Assembly (NCBI RefSeq): GCF_004341625.1
Contig: NZ_SLZG01000027.1
Coordinates: 1-59,175 of the forward strand
DNA: 59,175 nucleotides
DNA from: Rhizobium sp. BK376
GTDB lineage: Bacteria > Pseudomonadota > Alphaproteobacteria > Rhizobiales > Rhizobiaceae
Reading direction: 5' to 3'
The translations under genes and the position numbers were made by a program. Position 1 is the first letter of the stretch. Each line of letters begins with the position of its first letter. The notes below the pieces were generated by a model that saw nothing but the letters and a program-made list of their open reading frames with translations, was not told where the DNA came from and searched no databases. This document shows, piece by piece, positions 16,094 through 25,353 of the stretch.

Positions 16094-17722
16094 ATGACGA
16101 ATACGAACATGCCCACCCTCGACATCCGCAACTATTCGCTGGCCTACGCGACATCAGGCGGCAGGTTCCATGCGCTGAAGGATATCAATCTGTCGATCGG
16201 TCGCGGGGAAATTCTCGGGCTTGTCGGTGAATCCGGATCGGGCAAGACCTCGCTTGCCTGGGCCGTCATGCGCTACTTGCCGAAGAATGCGCACGAGACC
16301 AGCGGCGCCATTCTCCTGGCCGGCGAGGATCTTGCTGCCAAATCTGTCGCCGAGATCGACAAGCTGCGCGGCCGGCGGATCAGCATGGTGTTTCAGGACC
16401 CGAGCACGTCTCTCAATCCCACGCTCTCGCTTGGACGGCAGCTCTCAGAGGTGCTGGTGCGGCATCGAGGCCTGACGAAAGCGCAGGCTTGGAAGGAAGG
16501 CGAGGCGATGCTGGCGCATGTCGGTCTGAAGACACCGGCAGACATGATGCACCGCATGCCGCATGAGGCCTCGGGCGGCGAGAAGCAGCGTGTCGTCATT
16601 GCCACCGCCTTTGCCTGCAATCCCGAATGTATTATCTTCGACGAGCCAACGACGGCGCTCGACGTCATCACCTCGCGGCAGATCCTCGACCTCTTCATTG
16701 CGCTGCAGGCGGAAACCGGCGTTGCCTGCCTCTACATCTCGCACGACCTTGCGCTAGTCTCCCGAACCGCGAGCCGCGTTGCCGTCATTCGTCACGGTGT
16801 GATTGTCGAAAAGGGCGATGCGGCACAAATTTTCCAGGCCCCGCAGGACGACTATACACGCGAACTCATCGCCGCAGTTCCCAATCCGCGCCATCGCCTG
16901 GTGACGACCGAGATCGATCCGTCCAAAGAGCCGCTGGTCAAGGTCGAGAATGTCAGCGTGCGCTATGGCCGAAAGCCTTTCTTATCTGCGCTGACGGGCA
17001 GGGCGCATCGCGGGACGGTCGGTAATCGCGCCGTCAGCCTCACGGTCAATCCCGGTGAAATCCTGGGCATCGTCGGCGAGTCCGGATCGGGCAAATCCAC
17101 GCTTGCCAAGGCGATGACCGGCCTCAATCGTTTTGACGGCAGGATCTGGTTTGCCGGCAAGCCGATCTCCGGTCTGCAAGACATGGGCACGGAATATCGC
17201 AAGGACGTGCAGATCATTTTCCAGCATCCTGATGCCTCGCTCAACCCGCGCCAGAAGATCGGCGAGATTCTGTCGCGGCCGCTAAAACTTTACGGAAAGG
17301 ACGGGTCCAATGCCGAACAGATCGGTACCATGCTGGAGCAGGTCCGGCTGCCGCGCAGCCACGCCGATCGCTATCCGCACCAGCTGTCGGGTGGTGAAAA
17401 GCAGCGCGTCGCGATCGCCCGTGCCTTTGCGTCCAAACCGAAACTGGTTATCTGCGACGAGATTACCTCGGCGCTGGATGTCTCGGTCCAGGCCTCGATC
17501 ATTCAGCTGCTGCTCGAGCTGCAGAAGGCCAGCAACACCGCCTATCTCTTCATCACCCACGACCTCAATCTCATCCGCCAGATCGCCCACCGCATCGCCG
17601 TGATGTATCGCGGCGATCTCATCGAAATCGCCAGGGCCGAGGAAATCGATCGTCCGGAGCGCGCCGACTATACGCGCCGGCTGTTGGACGCGGTGCCGCC
17701 ACCTGCGGGCACTCAAGCCTGA
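16094..17722 (+). CDS. dual ABC transporter ATP-binding protein (DppD-DppF fusion type)
   Basis: This 542-residue protein carries two complete ATPase domains in one chain, energising the two permeases. Walker A motifs: GESGSGKTSL (domain 1) and GESGSGKSTL (domain 2). Signature motifs: SGGEKQRVVIATAF and LSGGEKQRVAIARAF. Walker B: IIFDEPTTALD and VICDEITSALD. The fusion is common in alphaproteobacterial dipeptide/glutathione (GsiA-like) importers, so it is not unusual. Start at 16094 (ATGACGAATACG) with GAGGACGG upstream; an earlier in-frame start lies inside the permease gene. Confidence 0.94.
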   Translation: MTNTNMPTLDIRNYSLAYATSGGRFHALKDINLSIGRGEILGLVGESGSGKTSLAWAVMRYLPKNAHETSGAILLAGEDLAAKSVAEIDKLRGRRISMVFQDPSTSLNPTLSLGRQLSEVLVRHRGLTKAQAWKEGEAMLAHVGLKTPADMMHRMPHEASGGEKQRVVIATAFACNPECIIFDEPTTALDVITSRQILDLFIALQAETGVACLYISHDLALVSRTASRVAVIRHGVIVEKGDAAQIFQAPQDDYTRELIAAVPNPRHRLVTTEIDPSKEPLVKVENVSVRYGRKPFLSALTGRAHRGTVGNRAVSLTVNPGEILGIVGESGSGKSTLAKAMTGLNRFDGRIWFAGKPISGLQDMGTEYRKDVQIIFQHPDASLNPRQKIGEILSRPLKLYGKDGSNAEQIGTMLEQVRLPRSHADRYPHQLSGGEKQRVAIARAFASKPKLVICDEITSALDVSVQASIIQLLLELQKASNTAYLFITHDLNLIRQIAHRIAVMYRGDLIEIARAEEIDRPERADYTRRLLDAVPPPAGTQA

Positions 17723-17740
17723 TATTGTAATGTAAGGAGC

Positions 17741-18967
17741 ATGATCATGGACCCCAAATCCCTTGTCGACCAAATCGACGAGAAAGCCTGTCTCGATTTC
17801 CTGTCGAAGATGGTCCGCCACAAGAGCCATTCTCAGACCGACGGCGAGCGGGAGCTTGCCCGCGTGATGGCCGAAGAGATGACGGCGATCGGTCTCGATG
17901 CCGAATTGCAGCCCTTCGACAACGGCGAGCGCTTCAATGCCATCGGCAGGCTGAAGGGAACAGGCGGCGGCAAAAGCCTGCTATTCAACGGTCATCTCGA
18001 CACCAACCCGGTAACCGAGGGATGGACCGTCGATCCCTATGGCGGACTGGTGGACGATAAGTTCATCTACGGGATCGGCGTTTCCAACATGAAGGCGGGT
18101 GATGCTGCCTATTTCTGCGCCGTAAAGACCCTACTGGACGCGGGTGTCAAGCTCAAGGGCGACGTCGTGCTGACGTTCGTCGTCGGCGAGTTACAGGGTG
18201 GTGTCGGCACGCTCGCCGCCATTCGCAGCGGCGTGACGGCCGACTATTTCGTCAACAGCGAGCCGAGTGACCTCGTCGCGGTCACCATGCATGCCGCCGC
18301 CCTTTCCTTTGTCATAGAACTGACCGGCGATACCCGCCACCTGTCCAAGCGGGAAGAATCGGTCGATGCGATAGCCGCTGCCTGTGACATCATTCCGCGT
18401 ATCAATGCGATGACGTTCAGCGGTGCCAGGAGCGAAACGCACCGGTCAATTAATCGTGGCCATGTCGGCGTGGTCCATGGCGCGCTCGGCCGCAATCTCG
18501 AAGAATGGCGGCCGCCACAGGTCGCTGACTTCGTTCGTTTGAGGGGTTCTTGTCGCTACGCGCCCGGTCAAACCCAAGAAGGCGTCCTCGCCGATTTGCG
18601 GGCAGAGCTTACCGAACTGGAGAAGCGATTCCCTGGTCTCAAGGCCAAGCTGGTGCCGGAGATGATTGAGGGCCGTCCGCTTATGCCGCCTTTCGAGGTC
18701 ACTCCCGAATCACGGATCGTTAAGGCGATCAATCGTGCCTACGAGGCGGTGCGGGGCGAAAAGCAACCGACAGGGGCCATCACACCGACACGCTTCTACG
18801 GCACGGACGCCGGCCATCTCTACAAGGAGCTCGGCATGGAAGGCATCGTCTGCGGACCGGGTGGACGCTACAACACCATGCCTGACGAACGCGTCGACAT
18901 CGTCGACTATCTCGACATGATACGCGTCTACATCCTCACCATCCTCGATATCTGCGAGGCCGCCTGA
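17741..18967 (+). CDS. M20-like protein with substituted metal ligands
   Basis: This 408-residue protein has the M20 (ArgE/DapE) fold pattern. His85 and Asp87 in GHLDTNP are kept, but the bridging aspartate (usually SDMKGG) is Asn116 in VSNMKAG. The second of the two glutamates (usually EE) is Leu151 in GELQGG, with Glu150 kept. The last histidine is apparently Asn378 in RYNTMPDE. Glu174 (NSEPSD) may occupy the remaining ligand position. A canonical two-metal site therefore looks impossible, so it may use one metal, act differently, or bind rather than cleave. It belongs to the peptide importer operon, and the equally altered M24-like gene follows 3 bases after its stop. Confidence 0.85.
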   Translation: MIMDPKSLVDQIDEKACLDFLSKMVRHKSHSQTDGERELARVMAEEMTAIGLDAELQPFDNGERFNAIGRLKGTGGGKSLLFNGHLDTNPVTEGWTVDPYGGLVDDKFIYGIGVSNMKAGDAAYFCAVKTLLDAGVKLKGDVVLTFVVGELQGGVGTLAAIRSGVTADYFVNSEPSDLVAVTMHAAALSFVIELTGDTRHLSKREESVDAIAAACDIIPRINAMTFSGARSETHRSINRGHVGVVHGALGRNLEEWRPPQVADFVRLRGSCRYAPGQTQEGVLADLRAELTELEKRFPGLKAKLVPEMIEGRPLMPPFEVTPESRIVKAINRAYEAVRGEKQPTGAITPTRFYGTDAGHLYKELGMEGIVCGPGGRYNTMPDERVDIVDYLDMIRVYILTILDICEAA

Positions 18968-18970
18968 GCG

Positions 18971-20122
18971 ATGTTCGCGCGGGCCGAATATGACTGGCGT
19001 ATCGCTAAGGCACGGCTTGCCATGGCGTCCGCGGATGTCGATGTGCTGCTCGTCGACAGCGGCGAACTATTGGCGTGGCTGACGGGTTATACCGTCTCGG
19101 AAACCATGTATCGCGCGGCCTTCCTGCCGCGCGACGGCAAACCTTGGTTCGTGTTAAGGGCGCTTGACGAGGCGCCGTGCCGGGAAAAGACCTGGATCGA
19201 GGATGTCGTCGGGTTTGCCGATGTCGACGATCCCTGTTCGGTCATCGCCGAACAAGTCCGCGCCCGCGGTTTCGCCAAGGCCCGTATCGGGATCGACACG
19301 CATTCCCCCTGCCACAGTGCGGCAACACATGCGAGGCTCGCAACAGAGTGTCGCGGTGCCCGAATCGTGCCGATGCCGGGGCTAAGCGACAGCCTGCGAT
19401 GGGTGAAATCCGCGGCCGAGATCGCAGTGCTGCGGCAGGCCGCGGCGATTGCCGACAAGACGATGCTGGCGATTGCGCAAACGGTGCGTCCTGGGATGAC
19501 AACCCGCGACGCTACAGCAACGGCGTCGGCCATGTTCTTGCAGGAAGGAGCGGACACCGGAGAGGTCGGGCCGGTGGTGAAGGCTTCCGGCAGCCATGAA
19601 TTCCTGCACGGCATCTTCAAAACGGACCGCCTAGAGGAAGGTGACATCCTTCACGTCGAACTCATTCCACGCGTTGGCAACTATAGCGCCCGAATGATGC
19701 GGCCGATCGTGATCGGCAAACCCTCCCTGGCAATGCGGGAGACCGCAAACCGATTGATCGCATTGCAGGACCGGCAAATCGAGGCGATGAAGGCTGGCGC
19801 GATAGCCACCGATGTTGATGCGATCCTGCGCCTGGGAGCCTTATCGCAAGGATTGCGTCCGACATATCAGAACGTCACAGCATATACGCTCGGCCTCTAT
19901 ACGCGCACGGCGCGCAGCAGCGACTTTTCCCGGGTTTTGCTTCCAACGTCCAATTGGCCTCTCGAACAGGGCATGGTCTTCCATGCCTATACGACGGCCG
20001 CCGGTCTCGGGTTCAGCGAGAGCGTCCTCATCACCCGGGCCGGCGGGGAGCGGTTGACCCAGGTGCCGCGGGAAATACTTTCCGCGAATAGACTTGAGAC
20101 ACCGTTGCGACGAACGTCTTAA
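18971..20122 (+). CDS. M24-like (creatinase/aminopeptidase P fold) protein lacking canonical metal ligands
   Basis: A 383-residue protein with an N-terminal creatinase-type domain (residues 1-145) and a pita-bread catalytic domain (about 150-380). The first two metal aspartates of M24 peptidases (in hVDiG and GYxSDxTR) are Glu230 (HVELIPR) and Ala240 (NYSARMMR). The usual EPG glutamate region reads LEQGMVFHAYT, without the Glu; the last glutamate may remain in FSESVLIT. The substrate-side His in FLHGIF is kept. Creatinase itself works without metal, so activity is possible, but its own key glutamates are also not obvious. It is the last gene of the operon. The product could be a dipeptidase-like, creatinase-like or non-catalytic protein. 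Confidence 0.85.
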   Translation: MFARAEYDWRIAKARLAMASADVDVLLVDSGELLAWLTGYTVSETMYRAAFLPRDGKPWFVLRALDEAPCREKTWIEDVVGFADVDDPCSVIAEQVRARGFAKARIGIDTHSPCHSAATHARLATECRGARIVPMPGLSDSLRWVKSAAEIAVLRQAAAIADKTMLAIAQTVRPGMTTRDATATASAMFLQEGADTGEVGPVVKASGSHEFLHGIFKTDRLEEGDILHVELIPRVGNYSARMMRPIVIGKPSLAMRETANRLIALQDRQIEAMKAGAIATDVDAILRLGALSQGLRPTYQNVTAYTLGLYTRTARSSDFSRVLLPTSNWPLEQGMVFHAYTTAAGLGFSESVLITRAGGERLTQVPREILSANRLETPLRRTS

Positions 20123-20459
20123 GACCAATATACGATCGTGGTGGCGCATGACTGAGGACATCCTCCGCCGCAGGCATTCGGGCAGGGAAAGGCCGGAGGT
20201 CGCGGACGACGTGCACCCGGCTCTGGCCGATATCGCCCGCGGCCTCGACGCGCTGGAGGAGGGGTTGCACTGCTTGAAGGGACCCCGGGCGAGGGCCGTC
20301 GTGCTGGTAACCGCCTCGCAGGCACCGGTGGCGAACTGGCTGATCTTTCACCTCTAGCGCTGATAGCAGGCACGCCGCCGCGCCGTCGATCCTGAGCGCG
20401 TATGGTCTTGGTCCCATCGACGCGTGAGCCATCAAGAAACTCTTTGAGAGGTCTGTTCT
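20123..20459. other. intergenic region with a doubtful small frame
   Basis: A 69-codon plus-strand frame (20148-20357, starting MTEDILRRRHSG) is open but matches no family I recognise and has no clear ribosome-binding site; the minus strand is also open over much of the stretch, as expected for GC-rich DNA. Nothing else was recognised. Confidence 0.35.
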
Positions 20460-20645
20460 ATGGGCGAAGCTGACAACAACTTATCGAGCGAAGGATACTT
20501 GGTCTTAATATCTCAACGTGTTGTGCGCGTTAGCTCCTTCATCACGCTGGCTGTCATGCTGGCGATTGGATCTGCGGTCGGTCCCTTGAAAATGGGCCTT
20601 ATGCTTTTGGGGTGTGCAGTGTTGATCATTATACCGATCGAGTGA
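20460..20645 (+). CDS. small membrane protein, hypothetical
   Basis: A 61-residue frame with GAGAGG just upstream of the ATG. Residues 24-60 contain two hydrophobic stretches (VSSFITLAVMLAIGSAVG and MGLMLLGCAVLIIIPI), so it would sit in the inner membrane as a hairpin. It matches no family I can name and is isolated between operons. The codon use is less GC-biased than neighbouring genes, which may point to foreign origin or to a non-gene. Confidence 0.4.
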   Translation: MGEADNNLSSEGYLVLISQRVVRVSSFITLAVMLAIGSAVGPLKMGLMLLGCAVLIIIPIE

Positions 20646-20882
20646 CTTTTGCTGTGCGTCCGATCAATCGGTGGTCGAAAGACAGCGCCAGAAGGAAGCA
20701 TTGAACTGAAAGCAGGTAGGAAACCCGTCCTTAGTAATACCAACAATTCTCCGGTGACCGGTACTTCATGGAAACTGCCCCCAGGGCGTACGGCGCCGAG
20801 CGTTTCGCCCGCGACAATTTTCCACCACTCAAAGTGAAACTTTTTAATTCCGAAGCGACAACCTCACAACGTCGACTTCGGA

Positions 20883-21893
20883 CTATTTCATCCAGTCCTC
20901 TACGGCGCGGCGCAGAAACTCGAGATCGGCTTCGTTGTTTTTTGGACTGCCGGCACGATGGCCCCATATGGAAGGAATCGGCCGCAACTCGGCGTCGACG
21001 AGATGGGGAATATCGGCAGCATTATCGGCAACGGGGAAGTAAAGATCGGTTCGCCCTGGCAGGAGCAGCATGCGGGCGCGTATCGCATTGAGCGCGGACA
21101 CAAGGTCGCCCCGGTACATCTCATTGTCGCTGATGTCGGACGCGATCCAGGTGCAGGCCTGGGCATATAGATCTGCGGCTGGCCTGCGGGAGAATCCCGG
21201 CTCCCAACTGTCGGTGAGGAAATCCTCCAGCGTCGCGGCATCCGTGCTGCTCAAATGCAGTCCGGCGCGGTACCAGTCCTGGCTCATCGCCCAGCCGGCA
21301 TAGATGCGGGCAAAGGCACGCAGCGCCGCGCGGGGCTCTGCCGAAAAACGGCCACGGCCAAGGTGTTCCGGCGCCGCCTCGAGGGTTGCGAGCAACGACA
21401 GCAGAAATACCTTGTTGTGGGGCGCCGTCCGGGCACTGCCACACACGACGATGGCGCGCTCGACGGTTTCGGGAAAGAGCGCCGCCCAATGATAGGCCTG
21501 TTGCGCTCCCATGGAGAAACCGTAGACACAGGCTATGTGCTCGATTCCGAACACTTCCACCAGCAAACGCTTCTGGGCACGAACATTGTCGGCGGTCGTC
21601 ACAAGGTCCGGATAGTCCGGCGTATTGGAGGGGCTCGACGACAACCCATTGCCGAACATGTCCGGCGTTATGATAAACCAGCGCGTAGGATCAAGAACCT
21701 TGTCGGGCGCGATCTGCCATTCCTGATCGGTGTGCTGGGCGCTGTAGCTGGTGGGAAAGACGACGACGTTGTCGCGGCCGGGCGAGAGCGTACCATAGGT
21801 CTTCCAATTCAGGCTCGCGCGGCGCAGCACTTCGCCCGACTGCAGCGCAAGGTCGCCGAGCTCGAAAAGGCCCGTTTTAGTCGCAATGGTCAT
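20883..21893 (-). CDS. alpha/beta-fold hydrolase of the homoserine O-acetyltransferase-like group
   Basis: This 336-residue protein has the MetX-like alpha/beta hydrolase layout. The N-terminal LNWKTYGTLSPGRDNVVVFP is typical of the group; the nucleophile elbow is GFSMGAQQ (Ser127), the acid is in LPGRTDLYFPV, and the histidine is in SIWGHRAGSP. Members include homoserine acetyltransferases and many uncharacterised hydrolases; the lack of neighbouring methionine genes argues against MetX. It is divergent from the creatininase-family gene at 22399 and may hydrolyse an ester or amide of the nearby pathway. A promoter-like pair lies upstream at 21951-21978. Confidence 0.88.
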   Translation of the reverse strand: MTIATKTGLFELGDLALQSGEVLRRASLNWKTYGTLSPGRDNVVVFPTSYSAQHTDQEWQIAPDKVLDPTRWFIITPDMFGNGLSSSPSNTPDYPDLVTTADNVRAQKRLLVEVFGIEHIACVYGFSMGAQQAYHWAALFPETVERAIVVCGSARTAPHNKVFLLSLLATLEAAPEHLGRGRFSAEPRAALRAFARIYAGWAMSQDWYRAGLHLSSTDAATLEDFLTDSWEPGFSRRPAADLYAQACTWIASDISDNEMYRGDLVSALNAIRARMLLLPGRTDLYFPVADNAADIPHLVDAELRPIPSIWGHRAGSPKNNEADLEFLRRAVEDWMK

Positions 21894-21950
21894 GGGCTTT
21901 TCTCCTGGGATCTGCGTGCGTTGCCTTCGAGCGCCGCTCGACGCGCCCCA

Positions 21951-21978
21951 AACCTAAATCCGGGGTGGGTTTTGTCAA
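21951..21978 (-). promoter_or_regulatory. sigma-70-like promoter for the alpha/beta hydrolase
   Basis: On the minus strand TTGACA (21978-21973) and TAGGTT (21956-21951) are separated by 16 bases, about 60 bases before the hydrolase start. The -35 is perfect and the -10 weak. Confidence 0.45.
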
Positions 21979-22398
21979 CGTCATTATCGGATGGAGGCAG
22001 GCCAGCCTGCGCGGTAAAGTGGCAGCAAATCTGGTGGCGATGGCAGGTTAATTGGACAGCTTCGGCCAATATTCCTTGTTTCGTATGGCAGTAAGAACTG
22101 TTCTTGAACTTGGCTCGAAACGAATCAGCTCGGATATCATTGCCTTTTGCGAACCCATCAAGAACGTCTTTGGCAGACCGCCCCAAAATCTGAGAGGATC
22201 GCAATTCTAGGCGATCACCTGGGGCTCATCCGAACCAGGCAGCCGGCACCGCAGACGATGCTGGCAGGTTATTTTTCCATCTCGACGCGTTCTTTAATAT
22301 GTACGCAAAAAGGCAGCGGCACGGGCACAAATTGATGCTTTTCGCGCGGATCGTCCTTGCCGTATCCATGTCTTGAACAGACCGAGAGGGACAAGGCC
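21979..22398. other. intergenic region, no gene seen
   Basis: A 104-codon minus-strand frame and a 62-codon plus-strand frame are open here but show no family features or good start signals. The base composition is more AT-rich than the flanking genes near 22070-22320. It separates the hydrolase gene from the second creatininase-family gene, whose ribosome-binding site is GAGAGGGA. Confidence 0.4.
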
Positions 22399-23196
22399 AT
22401 GGCGACGCCATTTTACTGGAACGAGTTGAATACCCACGATTTCACTATCCTCTCGCCCGATACCACAATCGCCATCCTGCCGATCGCTTCGACCGAACAG
22501 CACGGGCCGCATCTGCCGATCGCGACCGATGTGACCATTGCCAACGGCATGTTGTCGGAGCTGAAACGGCAGCGCCCGGACGATCTCGACATTCTCGTCC
22601 TGCCGACCCAGGAAATCGGCAAGGCAAATGAGCATGTCTATGGTCCGGGCACGCTTTCGCTGAGTGCCGAATTGCTGATCGGGGTCTGGACGGCAATCGG
22701 CGAGAAGGTGGCCGAGGCGGGCGTCCGGAAGATGGTGATCGTCAATTCACATGGCGGCAATGTCGACATCATGAGCATCGTCGCCCGCGAACTGCGCGTA
22801 CGCTACCAGATGGCCGTCGTCGGCACGCAATGGAGCCGCTTCGGCACGCCGGATGGGTTGATCAGCTCGCACGAGAACCAATATGGCATCCATGGCGGCG
22901 AAGTGGAGACATCCCTGATGCTGGCTTTTCGTCCCGAGCTGGTGCGGATGGAGAAAGCGCAGAATTTCGCCTCGAAAGCGGAGTGGATGAAACAGCAATC
23001 GCGCTTCCTGCAGCCTCTGCCGCCGCACTCACTCGCCTGGATCGCCCACGATCTCAATCCGAACGGCGTGGTTGGCGATGCCTCGGCCGGCACGGCGGAA
23101 AAGGGCGGGCTGATTTGCCGCCATCAGGTCGCCGGCTTCGTAGAGCTTCTGCAGGATCTGAAGCGCTATCCGCTCTCCAATCTCTACGTCAAATAG
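22399..23196 (+). CDS. creatininase family protein
   Basis: A 265-residue member of the creatininase family, clearly different from the one at 2763. The metal motif ASTEQHGPHLPIATD gives Glu, His and Asp ligands, and VNSHGGNVD gives the next His, but the HYEN glutamate of true creatininase is replaced by HGGN. HGGEVETSLML supplies the later His/Glu. Family members hydrolyse cyclic amides, formamides or trim peptides (MftE), so the substrate is open. The ATG at 22399 follows a good GAGAGGGAC site. Its 3' end overlaps the convergent LysR gene by 13 bases. Context with NMT1-type transport suggests amide-bond opening of an N-heterocycle. Confidence 0.9.
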   Translation: MATPFYWNELNTHDFTILSPDTTIAILPIASTEQHGPHLPIATDVTIANGMLSELKRQRPDDLDILVLPTQEIGKANEHVYGPGTLSLSAELLIGVWTAIGEKVAEAGVRKMVIVNSHGGNVDIMSIVARELRVRYQMAVVGTQWSRFGTPDGLISSHENQYGIHGGEVETSLMLAFRPELVRMEKAQNFASKAEWMKQQSRFLQPLPPHSLAWIAHDLNPNGVVGDASAGTAEKGGLICRHQVAGFVELLQDLKRYPLSNLYVK

Positions 23197-24152
23197 CCCT
23201 CGACACGAGGCCGCTCGGCGGCCGGCTGGATGTGCCCCTTGGCTTCGAGTTCCTGGACAAGGCCGAGTAATTCAGCGAGCAGATACTCCACGAAGAGGCT
23301 GGTAGCTGCATCAAGCGGCGCGCGGGCACGGGCAACGAGCTTCATAGGCTGATGGCGTGCATGCGGCTCCGCGATCGGTCGGAAGACAAGTTCGCCGCGG
23401 CGGCATTCGGTAATGACGTCGAGCGGGTTGAGTAGCGTCAGCCCGGTGCCGCATTTGACGAGCTGCTTCAGCATCTCCGAAGCATTGGTCTCAAGCACAG
23501 GCTCGACGGGAACCGGCAACCGCGAGAAGGCGAGGTTGATGACCTCACGAAGGCTGGTGCCGGGCTGGGCGAGAACCAGCTTCTCCTCGACGACATCGGC
23601 GAGATTGATCGGTCCCGGCCTGATCAGGGGATGGCCAGGCGGCAGCACGACGCCGATCGGAATGTCGAAGGTGCCAAGCGTGCGAATGCCCGGCGTCGCC
23701 GGAATGTTAAAGCCCAAGCCGATATCGACTTCGCCCGAGAGCACGGGCGCCACCGTCGTCGAGCCTGCATCGTTGCGGAGCTGGATGAAGACGCGCGGAT
23801 GTTCCGACAGAAACCGTGCGATGATTTCAGGCAAGGGGCCTGAGGCAAGGCCAACCGTCGTGACGATGCGCACCTTGCCGGCCTGCTGCGTCTTCAGGCT
23901 ACGGATACGGCCTTCCAGCCGCTCGTAATTTTTCAGCACCTCGCGGATGTGCTCTATGCAGAGTTCGCCGGCGGCCGTCAGCCTCAAGCCACGTGGCAGG
24001 CGCTCGAAAAGCGGTGCGCCCATCTCTTCTTCCAGCGCCAGGATCTGCCGGTTGATCGCCGAGGAGGCGACGTTGAGGCGGGATGCCGCCTTGCGGATCG
24101 AGCCCGAGCGCGCGATCTCGTTGATGTACAAAAGCCTGCGTGAGTGCAGCAT
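23184..24152 (-). CDS. LysR family transcriptional regulator
   Basis: A 322-residue regulator. The winged helix spans residues 5-65 (LLYINEIARSGSIRKAASRL, NVASSAINRQILALEEEMG) and the substrate-binding domain about 92-300. It sits between the creatininase-family gene (convergent) and the NMT1-type importer operon (divergent, start 24337), so it probably controls the importer and associated enzymes. The 184-base gap to the importer gene is the likely binding region, although no clear repeat was picked out. The inducer is unknown. Confidence 0.92.
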   Translation of the reverse strand: MLHSRRLLYINEIARSGSIRKAASRLNVASSAINRQILALEEEMGAPLFERLPRGLRLTAAGELCIEHIREVLKNYERLEGRIRSLKTQQAGKVRIVTTVGLASGPLPEIIARFLSEHPRVFIQLRNDAGSTTVAPVLSGEVDIGLGFNIPATPGIRTLGTFDIPIGVVLPPGHPLIRPGPINLADVVEEKLVLAQPGTSLREVINLAFSRLPVPVEPVLETNASEMLKQLVKCGTGLTLLNPLDVITECRRGELVFRPIAEPHARHQPMKLVARARAPLDAATSLFVEYLLAELLGLVQELEAKGHIQPAAERPRVEGYLT

Positions 24153-24336
24153 GCCGTTCCCCGTTGCTCAAATCTTAGCCGGCCCGCACAAAATAGGCAC
24201 AGGCCGGGCGCGAGATGCCAAAAAGGCATCACTGCGCACGAATTTTGCTGCTTTGCAAAGCGCAAGGCAACCGCTCAAATGCGGCCAAAGGGGTGCCGAT
24301 GGCGGCATCCGAGAGCGCCAGAGGGAACGGCCTGCC

Positions 24337-25353
24337 ATGTTCGATGCATTGAAGTTCAAAGCATTTCTTGCCGCAGCGGGGATGATAGCGGCCACCGCCG
24401 CTGCCCAGCCGGCCGCTGCGCTCGACAAGGTGACCTACGGCACGAACTGGCTGGCAGAGGCCGAACATGGCGGCTTTTACCAGGCTGTCGCCGATGGCAC
24501 CTACAAGAAATACGGCCTCGACGTGACCATCGTGCAGGGTGGGCCGAACGCGGCCAACAGCGCGCTTCTGGTGTCCGGCAAGATCGACTTCTATATGGGC
24601 GGCCCGCAGGAAGAGCTTGCCGCCGTCGAGCAGGGCATCCCGGTCGTCGATGTCGCGGCGATCTTCCAGAAGAACCCGCAGGTGCTGATCGCCCATCCTG
24701 ATGCCGGCGTCGACAAATTCGAGGATCTCGCCAAGGTGCCTACGATCTTCCTGAGCAAGGATGGCTATGTCGACTTCTTCCAATGGATGAAGGCGAACTA
24801 TTCCGGCTTCAAGGACGAGCAGTACAAGCCGTACAACTTCTCCTCCGCGCCCTTCATCGCCGACAAGAATTCCGCCCAGCAGGGCTATCTGACCTCGGAG
24901 CCCTACGAGATCCAGAAGCAAACCGGCTGGGAGCCAAAGGTCTTCCTGCTCGCCGACAACGGCTATCTCGCCTATTCGACGATGATCACCGCCCAGGTCT
25001 CGACCGTCGCCAACAAGCCCGATCTCGTGCAGCGCTTCGTCAACGCCTCGATCGAGGGCTGGTACAACTATCTCTACGGCGACAACAAAGCGGCCAACGA
25101 TCTGATCAAGAAGGACAATCCTGACATGACCGACGGCCAGATCGCCTATTCCATCGCCAAGATGAAGGAATACGGCATCGCCGATTCCGGCGACGCGCTC
25201 TCCAAAGGCATCGGCTGCATAACGGACGACCATTACAAGAAGTTCTTTGAGCAGATGGTGCAGATCAAGGTCTTCCAGCCGGATACCGATTACAAGAAGG
25301 CCTTTGACACGCAGTTTGTCTGCAAGGGTGTGGGGATGACCTTGAAGAAGTAA
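24337..25353 (+). CDS. NMT1/THI5-type ABC transporter substrate-binding protein
   Basis: A 338-residue periplasmic binding protein of the NMT1/SsuA/TauA superfamily. Residues 1-27 are a signal peptide (FLAAAGMIAATAAAQPAAA), and the mature part starts LDKVTYGTNWLAEAEHGGFY, the classical pattern for pyrimidine- or thiamine-precursor-like and sulfonate ligands. GGPNAANSALLVSGKIDFYMG lines the site in relatives. The ATG at 24337 is chosen for the signal peptide; the same frame is open far upstream but inside the LysR gene. It begins an operon with ATPase, permease, amidohydrolase and flavoenzyme. The likely ligand is a nitrogen heterocycle. Confidence 0.92.
   Translation: MFDALKFKAFLAAAGMIAATAAAQPAAALDKVTYGTNWLAEAEHGGFYQAVADGTYKKYGLDVTIVQGGPNAANSALLVSGKIDFYMGGPQEELAAVEQGIPVVDVAAIFQKNPQVLIAHPDAGVDKFEDLAKVPTIFLSKDGYVDFFQWMKANYSGFKDEQYKPYNFSSAPFIADKNSAQQGYLTSEPYEIQKQTGWEPKVFLLADNGYLAYSTMITAQVSTVANKPDLVQRFVNASIEGWYNYLYGDNKAANDLIKKDNPDMTDGQIAYSIAKMKEYGIADSGDALSKGIGCITDDHYKKFFEQMVQIKVFQPDTDYKKAFDTQFVCKGVGMTLKK

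Noticed and set aside
20148..20357. 69-codon plus-strand frame after the M24-like gene
   Set aside because: No motif and no convincing translation signal; the opposite strand is equally open.
20883..21893. Annotation as metX homoserine O-acetyltransferase
   Set aside because: Catalytic triad fits the fold, but no methionine-synthesis neighbour or specific substrate motif was seen; kept as a general hydrolase.
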